The notes below the pieces were generated by a model, which did no database searches, was not told the origin of the DNA, and worked only from the letters and a program-made list of their open reading frames with translations. The translations under genes and the position numbers were made by a program. From Sulfopaludibacter sp963835555 (GTDB lineage: Bacteria; Acidobacteriota; Terriglobia; Bryobacterales; Bryobacteraceae), in assembly GCA_963835555.1 (NCBI GenBank), contig CAWIGC010000003.1, positions 62,001 through 126,000 on the forward strand: a DNA stretch of 64,000 nucleotides, written 5' to 3'. Below, piece after piece: positions 10,246-18,034 of this stretch. Positions within the stretch are counted from its first letter, which is position 1, and each line of letters opens with the position of its first letter.

Positions 10246-11917
10246 CTACATCGCGCTCGCGGTCACAAGCTGGGTGCCGCCGGGAATCGCTTCCCGCTGC
10301 GTCACCTGCCATCCGAACGCGCGCAATTCACTTTCCAACCGTTCCACCGACCAGTTCCGGCTGCCCCCGCGCATGACATGCCGGCCAAAGGCGGAAAGCA
10401 ACAGTTCCGGCGGAGGAACGGACTCGGTACCGATGAAGGAATCGTGCAAAAACAAAACGCCGCCGGGCTTCAGAACGCCGGCGGCGCGCTGCAGCATGGG
10501 GCCGAACTCGCCGCGCTCGCAACCCTCCAGCAAGCCCGAAAGCAGCACCGCGCCGAACGGCCCGTCGCCATTGCCCATGCCATTTGACGGATCCGATGTG
10601 GCGACTTTCAGGCCAGGCCAGCGCTGCGCCGCAAGCTCCCGGTAGTAATCCACGCCCCATCCCACCAGCAGCGCCGGACTGCGCGGCTCCAGGTTGAGCT
10701 TTTCGAGCACAAACGGGGCGGCATAGCGCGCCAGGCATTCGCTGGCTTGCCGGTGCAGGAGCGGCACATCCTCGGGGACGCCGCCCTCCCGCCCGTTGAG
10801 CAGATAGCGCCCAACGGCACTTAAGGGGGCCAGATGCGCCGCCTGGTACAACAGCGCGGGCCGCAGGCTTTGCGGCGAGCTCTCCACCAGGTAGCGGCTG
10901 GCCAGTTCCAGATTCCGGTAGCCCTGCTCGCCGCCTTCCACCAAACCCATCGAGACCAGGCACTCCAGTACTTCCGCCATCCCCAGCCGGTTCAGTCCCA
11001 GCGCCGAGGCCAGGCGCGGACGCCGTGTGCCACTCCTCCAGGCGATCGAACAGCGAGGTGGCCAGCGCGAAGCGCAGGACCTGGCTGCCTATGCCGGCGC
11101 TGGCCAGGCGGAGCAGTTGGTCCGGCGCGGGCGCGGGTTCGAAATGCGCCGCGCTGTCCGGCCTGCGGCGCAGGTCGCGCTGCGAATGTTTGAGCTTTTC
11201 GCGCAGACGCACGGCTTCGCCGATCACCAGCGTGGCGGGCGGTTCGATACCGGCGCGCTCCACCTCTGCGGCGATCGTGCCGAGCGTGCCTGTCACGACC
11301 CTCTCGCCGTGCCAGAACGCCATCTGGATCATGGCGGCAGGCGTCTCGGGATCGCGTCCGTGAGCCATCAATTCGGCAGCCACCCGTTCTACGGTGTGCA
11401 CCGCCATCAGAAACACCAGGGTATCGATGCCGGCCAGCGCGCTCCAGTTCGTCCGGCTGTAGTCGCGATTGGCTTCGTGCCCCGTGACAATTGCCACCGA
11501 AGAGGCCACGTCGCGATGCGTGACGGCAATTCCCGCGCTCGCCGGAGCCGCCAGCGCGGATGACACCCCGGGAACCACTTCGAACGGAATGCCGTGTTCC
11601 GCCAGATACTCGGCCTCTTCGCCGCCCCGGCCGAACAGAAACGGATCCCCGCCCTTCAGCCGCACCACCATCTGGCCTTCGCGCGCTTTGCGCACCAGCA
11701 ATTCGCAGATTTCTTCCTGGCGCGATTCGTGGATGCCCACACTCTTGCCCAGGTAGATCCGTTCGGCCGAGGGCTTCGCCAGGGCCAGGATCTCCTCCTG
11801 AATAAGACGATCGTAGATGATTACGTCGCTGGCTTCGAGAAGCTTTACAGCTTTTACGGTCAGCAACTCGGGGTGGCCGGGGCCGGCGCCCACCAGATAT
11901 ACCTTACCGGGCGGCAC
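10246..11917 (-). CDS. Uroporphyrinogen-III C-methyltransferase fused to a winged-helix methyltransferase domain
   Basis: Residues 1 to about 245 form a complete SUMT/CobA enzyme that makes precorrin-2 for siroheme: VYLVGAGPGHPELLTVKAVK, YDRLIQEEILALA, VVRLKGGDPFLFGRGGEEAE, VVPGVSSALAAPASAGI, IQMAFWHGERVVTGTL. After a linker, and one frameshift near 11020, comes a domain like the plant/bacterial O-methyltransferases: winged helix LFDRLEEWHTAS, LASALGLNRLGMAEVLECLV, then a Rossmann part ending VLKPGGVLFLHDSF. Its SAM motif I is degenerate (LLVGWGVDYYREL instead of GGGxG). Start is GTG at 11917. Siroheme is the DsrAB cofactor, so the location beside apr-dsr makes sense. The task of the second domain is unknown. 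Confidence 0.85.
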
Positions 11918-12005
11918 GTTAGATTTACGCTTGGTTTGAAAGTCAATTCAATGATAACATGATCTGCAAACCCGAAATTGTCCGAGCAGGAAAAAAAGGG
12001 CCATC

Positions 12006-12815
12006 ATGTCGGTGATTACCATATCCCGGGGACCATTCAGCGGCGGCGAAATGCTGGCCGAATGCCTTTCCCACGAGTTGGGATTTCGTTGCATCGATCG
12101 CGAAGTTATCGTGGAGCGGGCCGCCGCACATGGCGTCTCCCAGGAGGAACTGCGCGCCGCTCTGGAAAAGCCGCCTACGCTGATCGAATGGCTCCAGCAC
12201 AGAAAGTATCTGTACCTGGTGCTGATTCAGGCGGCGCTGATCGAAGAGGTGAGAAGCGGCAAGGCCGTCTATCATGGCAACGCCGGTCATCTGCTGCTCC
12301 AGAACGGACCGCCCCTTTTGCGCGTGCGGATCATTGCGCCGGTCCAGTTCCGCGTCCAACTGGCGCAGGATCGTCTCAAGCTGACCGCAGATGAGGCTCT
12401 CGACTATATCGCCCGCGCGGACCAGGACCGCAGGAAATGGACCCAGTACTTATACGGAATCGACTGGTCCGATCCGGCTAACTATGACGTGGTCCTCAAC
12501 CTGGAATCCATCGATATTGCGGGCGCGTGCCACACTGTTGCGACCCTGGCGCGGCGCCAGTCCTTCGAGGTGACTCCCGCATGGCAGGCTGCTATGGATG
12601 ATCTTGCGCTGGCCAGCCAGGTGCGCACGGAACTGGCGTTCAACGAAGCCACCGCACACATGGAGGTGGGAGTGATTGCGAAAGAGCGCGCCGTCCACAT
12701 CGCCGGTTCGGTCTCCAATCTCTGGGAGGTGGAGCAGGTCCGCCTGATCGCCGCCTCGGTCCGCGGCGTCCAGTCCGTCAACCTCGACGAATTGGCGTCC
12801 CCCGTGCGCCCGTAG
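12006..12815 (+). CDS. Cytidylate-kinase-like protein with C-terminal BON-type domain
   Basis: 269 residues. The first 190 or so resemble the cytidylate-kinase-like family (MSVITISRGPFSGGEMLAECL, FRCIDREVIVERAAAHGV, AVYHGNAGHLLL, QDRRKWTQYLYGIDW, YDVVLNLESIDI). The P-loop is altered: GPFSGGE lacks the GKT/GKS lysine, so nucleotide kinase activity is doubtful. The last 70 residues (TELAFNEATAHMEVGVIAKE, AASVRGVQSVNLDEL) look like a BON domain. Starts with a purine-rich ribosome site, divergent from the SUMT fusion gene by about 90 bases. It faces the lipoprotein gene tail to tail. Substrate and role unknown; I believe relatives occur in anaerobes including sulfate reducers. Confidence 0.7.
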   Translation: MSVITISRGPFSGGEMLAECLSHELGFRCIDREVIVERAAAHGVSQEELRAALEKPPTLIEWLQHRKYLYLVLIQAALIEEVRSGKAVYHGNAGHLLLQNGPPLLRVRIIAPVQFRVQLAQDRLKLTADEALDYIARADQDRRKWTQYLYGIDWSDPANYDVVLNLESIDIAGACHTVATLARRQSFEVTPAWQAAMDDLALASQVRTELAFNEATAHMEVGVIAKERAVHIAGSVSNLWEVEQVRLIAASVRGVQSVNLDELASPVRP

Positions 12816-12819
12816 CAGG

Positions 12820-13389
12820 TTACGACTTACTCAGATCTGTCCGGGTCACATTCATCATGCGCAGCGCCTGGTCGGGATTCTTGAAGTAATAGCGGACGAT
12901 GTCTCCGCCTTTCCAGCTATCGGACGGCAGGGCCAGCAGGTCGTCGGACACCGGAAACGTGATGACCGTATGCTCCTCCCGCCAGAACAGGCTGACCCTC
13001 CGATTCTCCCTATCGATCAGCGGAAAGCCGGCGCCCCTCGCCACGTTATGGCGCTCTTCGAGCGGCGTGTACGGAATGGTCCGGAACCGATTGGCGGCGC
13101 TGTCGTAGATGGTGATCCGGCGATTCTTTAAATCCACAGTCATCAACTTGCCGGCCTGTGGTTCAGGCCCCATCTCGTGAGGGTCGCCAGGGATCTTGAT
13201 CGAAGCGGGCGGCAGGGTGTCATACACCGCCTGGGGCGCTTTCCCGCCAGTGGAATCCCGGATCAGGGTCACCTGGCCGCTGGTTCGGTCGTATCCGATG
13301 ACTCGCCCCTGCTCTACACTTCCGGTACCGGCGCAGCCGGCCAACCAGAAGGCCGCGGCGCCCACCAGGAGAATTCTCCGGTCACACAT
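12820..13389 (-). CDS. Secreted lipoprotein (possibly DUF4881) of the TauE cassette
   Basis: 189 residues with a lipoprotein signal: MCDRRILLVGAAAFWLAGCAG, Cys18 being the lipid site (LAGC). The mature part is beta-rich and begins SVEQGRVIGYDRTSGQVTLI, later VDLKNRRITIYDSAANRFR and RVSLFWREEHTVITFPV. I tentatively link it to DUF4881, a lipoprotein family I associate with sulfate reducers. The ATG lies inside the last codons of the TauE gene (8-nt overlap), so both are one transcription unit. Function unknown; a periplasmic partner of the exporter is a guess. Confidence 0.6.
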   Translation of the reverse strand: MCDRRILLVGAAAFWLAGCAGTGSVEQGRVIGYDRTSGQVTLIRDSTGGKAPQAVYDTLPPASIKIPGDPHEMGPEPQAGKLMTVDLKNRRITIYDSAANRFRTIPYTPLEERHNVARGAGFPLIDRENRRVSLFWREEHTVITFPVSDDLLALPSDSWKGGDIVRYYFKNPDQALRMMNVTRTDLSKS

Positions 13390-14446
13390 GGGCGTACATC
13401 TCCTTCCTGGCCCGCCGCTCCTCCGCCACGCCTTTCAGAAACTTCAACAGAATGAATAGGGACAGGGCCGTCACCAGGCCCAATATCAGAATCGTGGCCG
13501 CCAGATCCAAAGCCGGCTTCAGCGACAGGTACGCCGCGCCCAGCAACTTCAACAGCACCGATATGCCGCAGCCCACCACGGCCAGTCCGAAATACACGCG
13601 GATGGCATACCCCTTCACATATTTCGTCGCCACCGTGCCGATCTGCGCGCCCACCGCCGCACCCACCAGCATGATGAAGACCGCCACCAGGTCCACGCGC
13701 CCCTTGTAGCTGTAGGTAGCGGCGCCGTACAGGCCCGAGATCATGACGCCGAACAGGTCCGTGCCCACCGCCACATGAGTCGGGCAGCCCACCAGGTAAA
13801 TCAATGCCGGCATACAGATCAAACCGCCGCCGATTCCCAGGAAACCGGCCAGCAGCCCGGTGACGAGGGCGATCGTAATCGGCAGCCATGCCGAGCACCG
13901 CACCCCGGACTTGGGGAAATAGACGATTGGCGGGATGTTGAGCTGCTGCAGCTTCTTGTGCCATTCGAGGCCGGTGGAAAGCGCCTCAACGCTTCTTCCG
14001 GCCGCTCTGGCCTCCTGGTCTTTCTTCTGCTTCTGGCGGACATCGGAAAAAACAACCCAGGCAATCACTGTCAGCAGAACCATATAACCGTATCGCACGT
14101 ACAGCGCCACGCTTCCCAGTCGCTCCAGCCACATTACAATGCGCGAGCCGCATTCCACCCCACAGACTGTGCCGAGCACCATCATGGAGCCGAGTTTGTA
14201 GTCCACATTGCCGAACTTGGCGTGCCGCATGGTCGAGATGAGTGACTTGCCCGACATGTGCGCGATATCGGTGCCGATGGCGAAAGCCATCGGAAATCCC
14301 AGAATATTCAGGCCCGGAGTCACCATCCAGGCGCCGCCCATACCGAAAAACCCGCCAATAATTCCTACCCCGAGCCCCAGGATCACCAGGCCGGGCCAAA
14401 ACACCTTAACGCCGACGATGGGCATTAATACGTATAACCAGTCCAT
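13382..14446 (-). CDS. TauE/SafE-family sulfite/sulfonate-type permease
   Basis: 354 residues, about eight membrane helices in two halves. The first half has LGVGIIGGFFGMGGAWMVTP, the second the matching repeat LLAGFLGIGGGLICMPALI, the signature pair of TauE/SafE permeases; GTDIAHMSGKSLIS and AVGTDLFGVMISGLYGA are further conserved blocks. A polar loop of about 50 residues links the halves. Position next to apr, dsr and sat suggests transport of sulfate, sulfite or another sulfur oxyanion. The direction of transport cannot be read from the sequence. It lies 29 nt after the small membrane protein gene and overlaps the lipoprotein gene. Confidence 0.85.
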   Translation of the reverse strand: MDWLYVLMPIVGVKVFWPGLVILGLGVGIIGGFFGMGGAWMVTPGLNILGFPMAFAIGTDIAHMSGKSLISTMRHAKFGNVDYKLGSMMVLGTVCGVECGSRIVMWLERLGSVALYVRYGYMVLLTVIAWVVFSDVRQKQKKDQEARAAGRSVEALSTGLEWHKKLQQLNIPPIVYFPKSGVRCSAWLPITIALVTGLLAGFLGIGGGLICMPALIYLVGCPTHVAVGTDLFGVMISGLYGAATYSYKGRVDLVAVFIMLVGAAVGAQIGTVATKYVKGYAIRVYFGLAVVGCGISVLLKLLGAAYLSLKPALDLAATILILGLVTALSLFILLKFLKGVAEERRARKEMYAHV

Positions 14447-14475
14447 AGGTAGTCTCCGTCCCGCTCTTACGCGAA

Positions 14476-14772
14476 CTATCCCTCTCTCAGCGACCGGGAT
14501 TTCAGGTTGATGCCGATCCGCGACATCACCAGATCGGCCAACGATCCCAGAAGCACACCCGCCAGCGGGATCAGTAGTGTCGTCATCAACGCAAAATCAA
14601 AATGGCTCTCATTATAAAAATTGGCCCATATCAGCCTCACGCCATGGAACTTGCGGGAGTCGGCGACAATCACAATGGCCTCCGCCGATTCCGCGGCCGA
14701 CAGCAACCCCGCGCCCAGCAGGAGGAGCAAGGGCGATTTCCACACAGTGGACATGCGCTTCTTCCAGTGCAT
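14476..14772 (-). CDS. Small membrane protein preceding TauE
   Basis: 98 residues from ATG 14772, which has GGAGAA at the right distance; the longer frame to 14871 lacks support. Two hydrophobic segments: SPLLLLLGAGLLSAAESAEA near the N-terminus and FALMTTLLIPLAGVLLGSLAD further on, ending RIGINLKSRSLREG. The stretch DSRKFHGVRLIWANFYNESH between them looks conserved; I recall similar small proteins before TauE genes in other sulfate reducers. First gene of the three-gene exporter cassette. Function unknown, perhaps a subunit of the permease. Confidence 0.65.
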   Translation of the reverse strand: MHWKKRMSTVWKSPLLLLLGAGLLSAAESAEAIVIVADSRKFHGVRLIWANFYNESHFDFALMTTLLIPLAGVLLGSLADLVMSRIGINLKSRSLREG

Positions 14773-15150
14773 CTGAATTCTCCATAGCCTTGCAAAACAC
14801 TGGTCGGGGTCTGAAGCGCGGACCGGCAGTCTGCGGAGCCGCAGTCGGGAGAATCTGGAACACACAGCCATGGCGCTTCACTGACCCCTTGCTAACCGGA
14901 GGTTTACAAGAGTATTTGGCATAACTCTACCGCGAAGACAGATTCTATTCAAGAGTAAAGCATCCGAAATCAGCATGGGTGTCTATGAGTTCGACACAGG
15001 AGTGCAACAGTCGTGAAAATCCATAAAGAAGAGTGCCTGAGAAATCGGCCAGACTCCGGAGATTATCGGTTGACGCAGGGATCGGGCTCGAAAATCGCTG
15101 TAGCTTCCGGAACAGGGCTGCCCTATAGTGAATTTGTCGGACTTCGTTCT
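14773..15150. other. Divergent intergenic region between the TauE cassette and the PEP-synthase-like gene
   Basis: About 380 bases if the downstream gene starts at 15151. The right half is open in frame with the PEP-synthase-like gene from a GTG at 15013 with AGGAG upstream, so the region may be partly coding. A TATAGT at 15124-15129 could be a -10 box but has no good -35. No RNA gene was recognised. Confidence 0.3.
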
Positions 15151-17685
15151 ATGAGCTTCTGGCATCGCCAAAGACCCGCGCCGGCGGCGCCTGCCGAGGC
15201 GGCAGACCGCGTCCGCACCAAGTACGCCAGCTTTCGGGAACTGCTCACGGCCAACAACGAAAGCCTGGAACTAATGGCACGGCTCCAGGAGGATCTCCAG
15301 CATGTCCCGCCTCACCGGGACGTAATCGCCGATCCGATCGCCGGTATTTTCGAGCGCGTCCGCTGTGTGGTGGGCGCACTGGAAAAACTCACCGGCACCA
15401 CGGAGAGGATTCTCGCCGAAGCTCTGGCATCCCAGCAATATGAAATCGAGCGTTTTGCCGCGGCGCTCCAGGAGACCGTGCGGACCCGCCTGGCGGTATG
15501 GCTATCGGAAGTAAACGCCGGGTCGGAACAGGAAGTAGGCAGCAAGGCCTCGGCCCTGGGTGAAATCCGCAATAAGGTAGGCTTGCCCGTACCCGATGGC
15601 TTTGTGCTCACCACCGAAGCCTACTTGCGATACTGCGGACTGCCTCTCTGGCAGGAGATTCGCGATGCCACCCACAACCTGGATTTGAACGATCTGGACG
15701 CGCTGCGCAGCGTGGCCGCCGGACTCCGCGACAAAGCCCTGAACTGCGCCTTGCCGCGCGCCGTGGAAGTGGCCATCGCCGCCAGGGCGGAGACGCTGCT
15801 GAAGAACGGAGGATCGCTGGCGGTGCGGTCCAGCGCCAAGGGCGAAGGCGGCGCCCAAACTTTCGCCGGCCAGTTTCTGAGCGTTCTGAATGTTCCCCGG
15901 GAAGGCGCTCTGGATGCCTACAAACAGGTGGTGGCCAGCCGGTTCAGCGAGACTGCCCTGTTCTACCGCCTCTCCACCGGTCTGCTGGAGGTGGACAGTC
16001 CCATGGCCGTGCTGTTTCTGCCGATGCTGGCCGCCCGCGCCGCCGGGATCATGTATACGCGCGACCCCGGCGATCCCAAGAGCAAGACGCTGTGGGTCAC
16101 CGCCACACGCGGCCTGGGCGCCGAAATCGCCAGCGGCCGCACTCCGGCCGACATGTTCGTAGTATCCCGCGCGCGCCCCCACCCCATCGTGAGCCGCGCC
16201 ATTGTTTCCAAGGACGAGCAACTGGTTCCCCAGGCAGGCGGCGGAGTGGCCAGTGTTCCCCTCGCCGCCGCCGCCCGGGAGGAAGCCAGCGTGGCGGACA
16301 CGCACGTGCAAACCCTTGCCGAATGGGGATTGCGACTGGAAGAACACTACCGGACGCCTCAGGATGTGGAGTGGGTTCTGGATCAGAACGACCGGCTGTG
16401 GATCGTCCAGTCGCGCGCGCTGGCCAATGTCGAGATCCCCGGCCCCAAGTCGCGCGCGCGGCCCAAGGTGGAACCGCGGGCGCAGGGAGGGCGCACGGTT
16501 TACCCCGGCCAGACCTCGGGCGCGGCCTTCCTGGTGAACGAAATCCAGCGTATTGGCGAAGCTCCTCCGGGCTCGGTGGTGTTTATTCGCAAGCCGTCTC
16601 CGGAGATTTGCGAAGTATTCCCGCGGATTGCCGGCCTGGTTGCCGAATGGGGCAATGTGACCGGACACGCGGCCTCTTTACTGCGGGAATTCCAGGTTCC
16701 CTCGGTGTTCCAAATGACCGGTGTGTTCGATTCGGTGACCTCCGGCGAACCGGTCAGCCTGGATGCCGTGCAGGCGCGCGTGTATCCTGGCATTCTGTGG
16801 CCTTCGGGGAGGCGGGAAGCGCCCCTACCCGAGCGGTATGGGGCCCGTTCGGGCGGCGATCCCATTGCCACGCGTCTCCTGACGTTGAACCTGACCGATC
16901 CCAACGCCACGAACTTCCGGCCTTCCGGCTGCAAGTCCGCGCACGACGTTCTCCGCTACTGCCACGAGAAGGCCATCGAAGCCATGTTCGCCGTGAACGA
17001 TTACGAGTTCGAACGTGGGGCCGGCGGCTGCCACCGGCTGCTCACGCCGCTGCCTCTGCACTTGCAGGTGCTGGACCTGGGCGGCGGGCTGACGCCGGAT
17101 CTCGCCGACCCGCGCGGGGTCGTCCCCGCGGAAATTCTGTCCCGGCCCTTTCAAGCCCTCTGGGGCGGCATCTCCCATCCCGCCGTCTCCTGGACCCGCA
17201 AGATGCCCGCCAGCCTCAGCGATCTCGCCTCTGTTCTGAGCAACTCCATCGGCCCCCGGGAAGACACCATGCGCCCTCTGGGCGAAAAGAGCTATCTTCT
17301 GGTGGCGCACGAGTACATGAACCTGAATACCCGGCTGGCCTACCATTACTCTCTGGTGGACGCCTGCCTTTCCGACACTCCCGCCAACAACTACATCTCG
17401 TTTCGTTTCGAGGGCGGCGGATCCACACGCCAGCGCCGCAGCCTGCGCGCGCGGTTTCTGGAGACCTGCCTGCTACGGCACGGATTCCAGGTGGACCGCC
17501 GCACCGACCTGGTGAACGCCTGGTTCCGCAAAACTCCGGCGGACCAGATTGCGGCCCGCCTGGATATGTTGGGACGGCTCCTGGCATGCTCCAGCCAGCT
17601 CGATATGTACATGACCAGCCTGGAAATGATGAACTGGTTCGTGCAGCAATTTCTGGAAGGTAACTACTCTTTCGAGGCCAAGTAG
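15151..17685 (+). CDS. PEP/pyruvate-dikinase-like protein (ATP-grasp plus phosphohistidine domain)
   Basis: 844 residues from ATG 15151, where the conserved-looking MSFWHRQ and TANNESLELMARLQ begin; a GTG at 15013 would add 46 unrelated residues. Middle part is the PPDK/PEPS ATP-binding domain: EVGSKASALGEIRNKVGLPV, LAVRSSAKGEGGAQTFAGQF, GIMYTRDPGDPKSKTLWV, DVEWVLDQNDRLWIVQSRAL. It is followed by the swivelling domain with the phospho-accepting histidine in GNVTGHAASLLREFQVPSVF (His506). In place of the PEP-binding TIM barrel there is a C-terminal region of about 290 residues (HLQVLDLGGGLTPDLADPRG, RPLGEKSYLLVAHEYMNLNT) that I do not recognise. It may phosphorylate another substrate than pyruvate. 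It lies directly before dsrD-dsrN. Confidence 0.75.
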   Translation: MSFWHRQRPAPAAPAEAADRVRTKYASFRELLTANNESLELMARLQEDLQHVPPHRDVIADPIAGIFERVRCVVGALEKLTGTTERILAEALASQQYEIERFAAALQETVRTRLAVWLSEVNAGSEQEVGSKASALGEIRNKVGLPVPDGFVLTTEAYLRYCGLPLWQEIRDATHNLDLNDLDALRSVAAGLRDKALNCALPRAVEVAIAARAETLLKNGGSLAVRSSAKGEGGAQTFAGQFLSVLNVPREGALDAYKQVVASRFSETALFYRLSTGLLEVDSPMAVLFLPMLAARAAGIMYTRDPGDPKSKTLWVTATRGLGAEIASGRTPADMFVVSRARPHPIVSRAIVSKDEQLVPQAGGGVASVPLAAAAREEASVADTHVQTLAEWGLRLEEHYRTPQDVEWVLDQNDRLWIVQSRALANVEIPGPKSRARPKVEPRAQGGRTVYPGQTSGAAFLVNEIQRIGEAPPGSVVFIRKPSPEICEVFPRIAGLVAEWGNVTGHAASLLREFQVPSVFQMTGVFDSVTSGEPVSLDAVQARVYPGILWPSGRREAPLPERYGARSGGDPIATRLLTLNLTDPNATNFRPSGCKSAHDVLRYCHEKAIEAMFAVNDYEFERGAGGCHRLLTPLPLHLQVLDLGGGLTPDLADPRGVVPAEILSRPFQALWGGISHPAVSWTRKMPASLSDLASVLSNSIGPREDTMRPLGEKSYLLVAHEYMNLNTRLAYHYSLVDACLSDTPANNYISFRFEGGGSTRQRRSLRARFLETCLLRHGFQVDRRTDLVNAWFRKTPADQIAARLDMLGRLLACSSQLDMYMTSLEMMNWFVQQFLEGNYSFEAK

Positions 17686-17718
17686 GGCCGCGGGTTCGCC
17701 TGCGGCCGACTTTCCTTC

Positions 17719-17747
17719 TTGACCCGCCGCTGTACTGGTCCTAGCAT
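17719..17747 (+). promoter_or_regulatory. Sigma-70-type promoter for dsrD-dsrN
   Basis: TTGACC and TAGCAT separated by exactly 17 bases, located 36 bases before the dsrD-like start. It indicates that dsrDN can be transcribed independently of the upstream PEP-synthase-like gene. Confidence 0.5.
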
Positions 17748-17782
17748 GGAACTAGATCTGAATATCTGAAATGGAGGGCTTC

Positions 17783-18034
17783 ATGCCCGTCACAATTGAC
17801 GCTCTGGCCGACGAAATGTTAGCTCTGGTATCGCAGTACACCGGCAAGAGAAACCTGAAAGCCGGCGACCTGACCAAGGAAATGATCGCCCGGCACGGCG
17901 AAGCAGGCTGCAGCAAGGATGATTGCAAGCAGGCGATTCGCGCACTGATGGATTCCGGACGCTGCGTCTACAGCTACCTGGGCGGGTCGTATATCACGCT
18001 CCCACCCAAGGAGGGACGTCCGGCAACTGAATGA
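17783..18034 (+). CDS. dsrD: DsrD-like small winged-helix protein
   Basis: 83 residues from ATG 17783, which has GGAGG eight bases upstream; an in-frame ATG at 17771 would place that ribosome site inside the gene. Size, helix-turn-helix character and the C-terminal wing (ALMDSGRCVYSYLGGSYITL) resemble DsrD, whose family end reads about YWSSGSTTM. Decisive context: the next gene is dsrN, overlapping by ATGA, and dsrD-dsrN adjacency is known from Desulfovibrio dsrABDN. DsrD is an activator of sulfite reductase in reductive-type organisms, so it would support sulfate reduction rather than sulfur oxidation. Similarity is modest, hence the moderate confidence. Confidence 0.65.
   Translation: MPVTIDALADEMLALVSQYTGKRNLKAGDLTKEMIARHGEAGCSKDDCKQAIRALMDSGRCVYSYLGGSYITLPPKEGRPATE

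Noticed and set aside
1..12000. Interpretation of the apr-qmo-dsr genes as pseudogenes
   Set aside because: Breaks are single- or two-base indels in repeats with no accompanying decay in the flanking protein sequence; sequencing error is the simpler explanation.
15013..15150. GTG 15013 as start of the PEP-synthase-like gene
   Set aside because: The extra 46 residues show no family-like sequence and the region has leader character; ATG 15151 gives the expected N-terminus. Not excluded, since AGGAG precedes the GTG.
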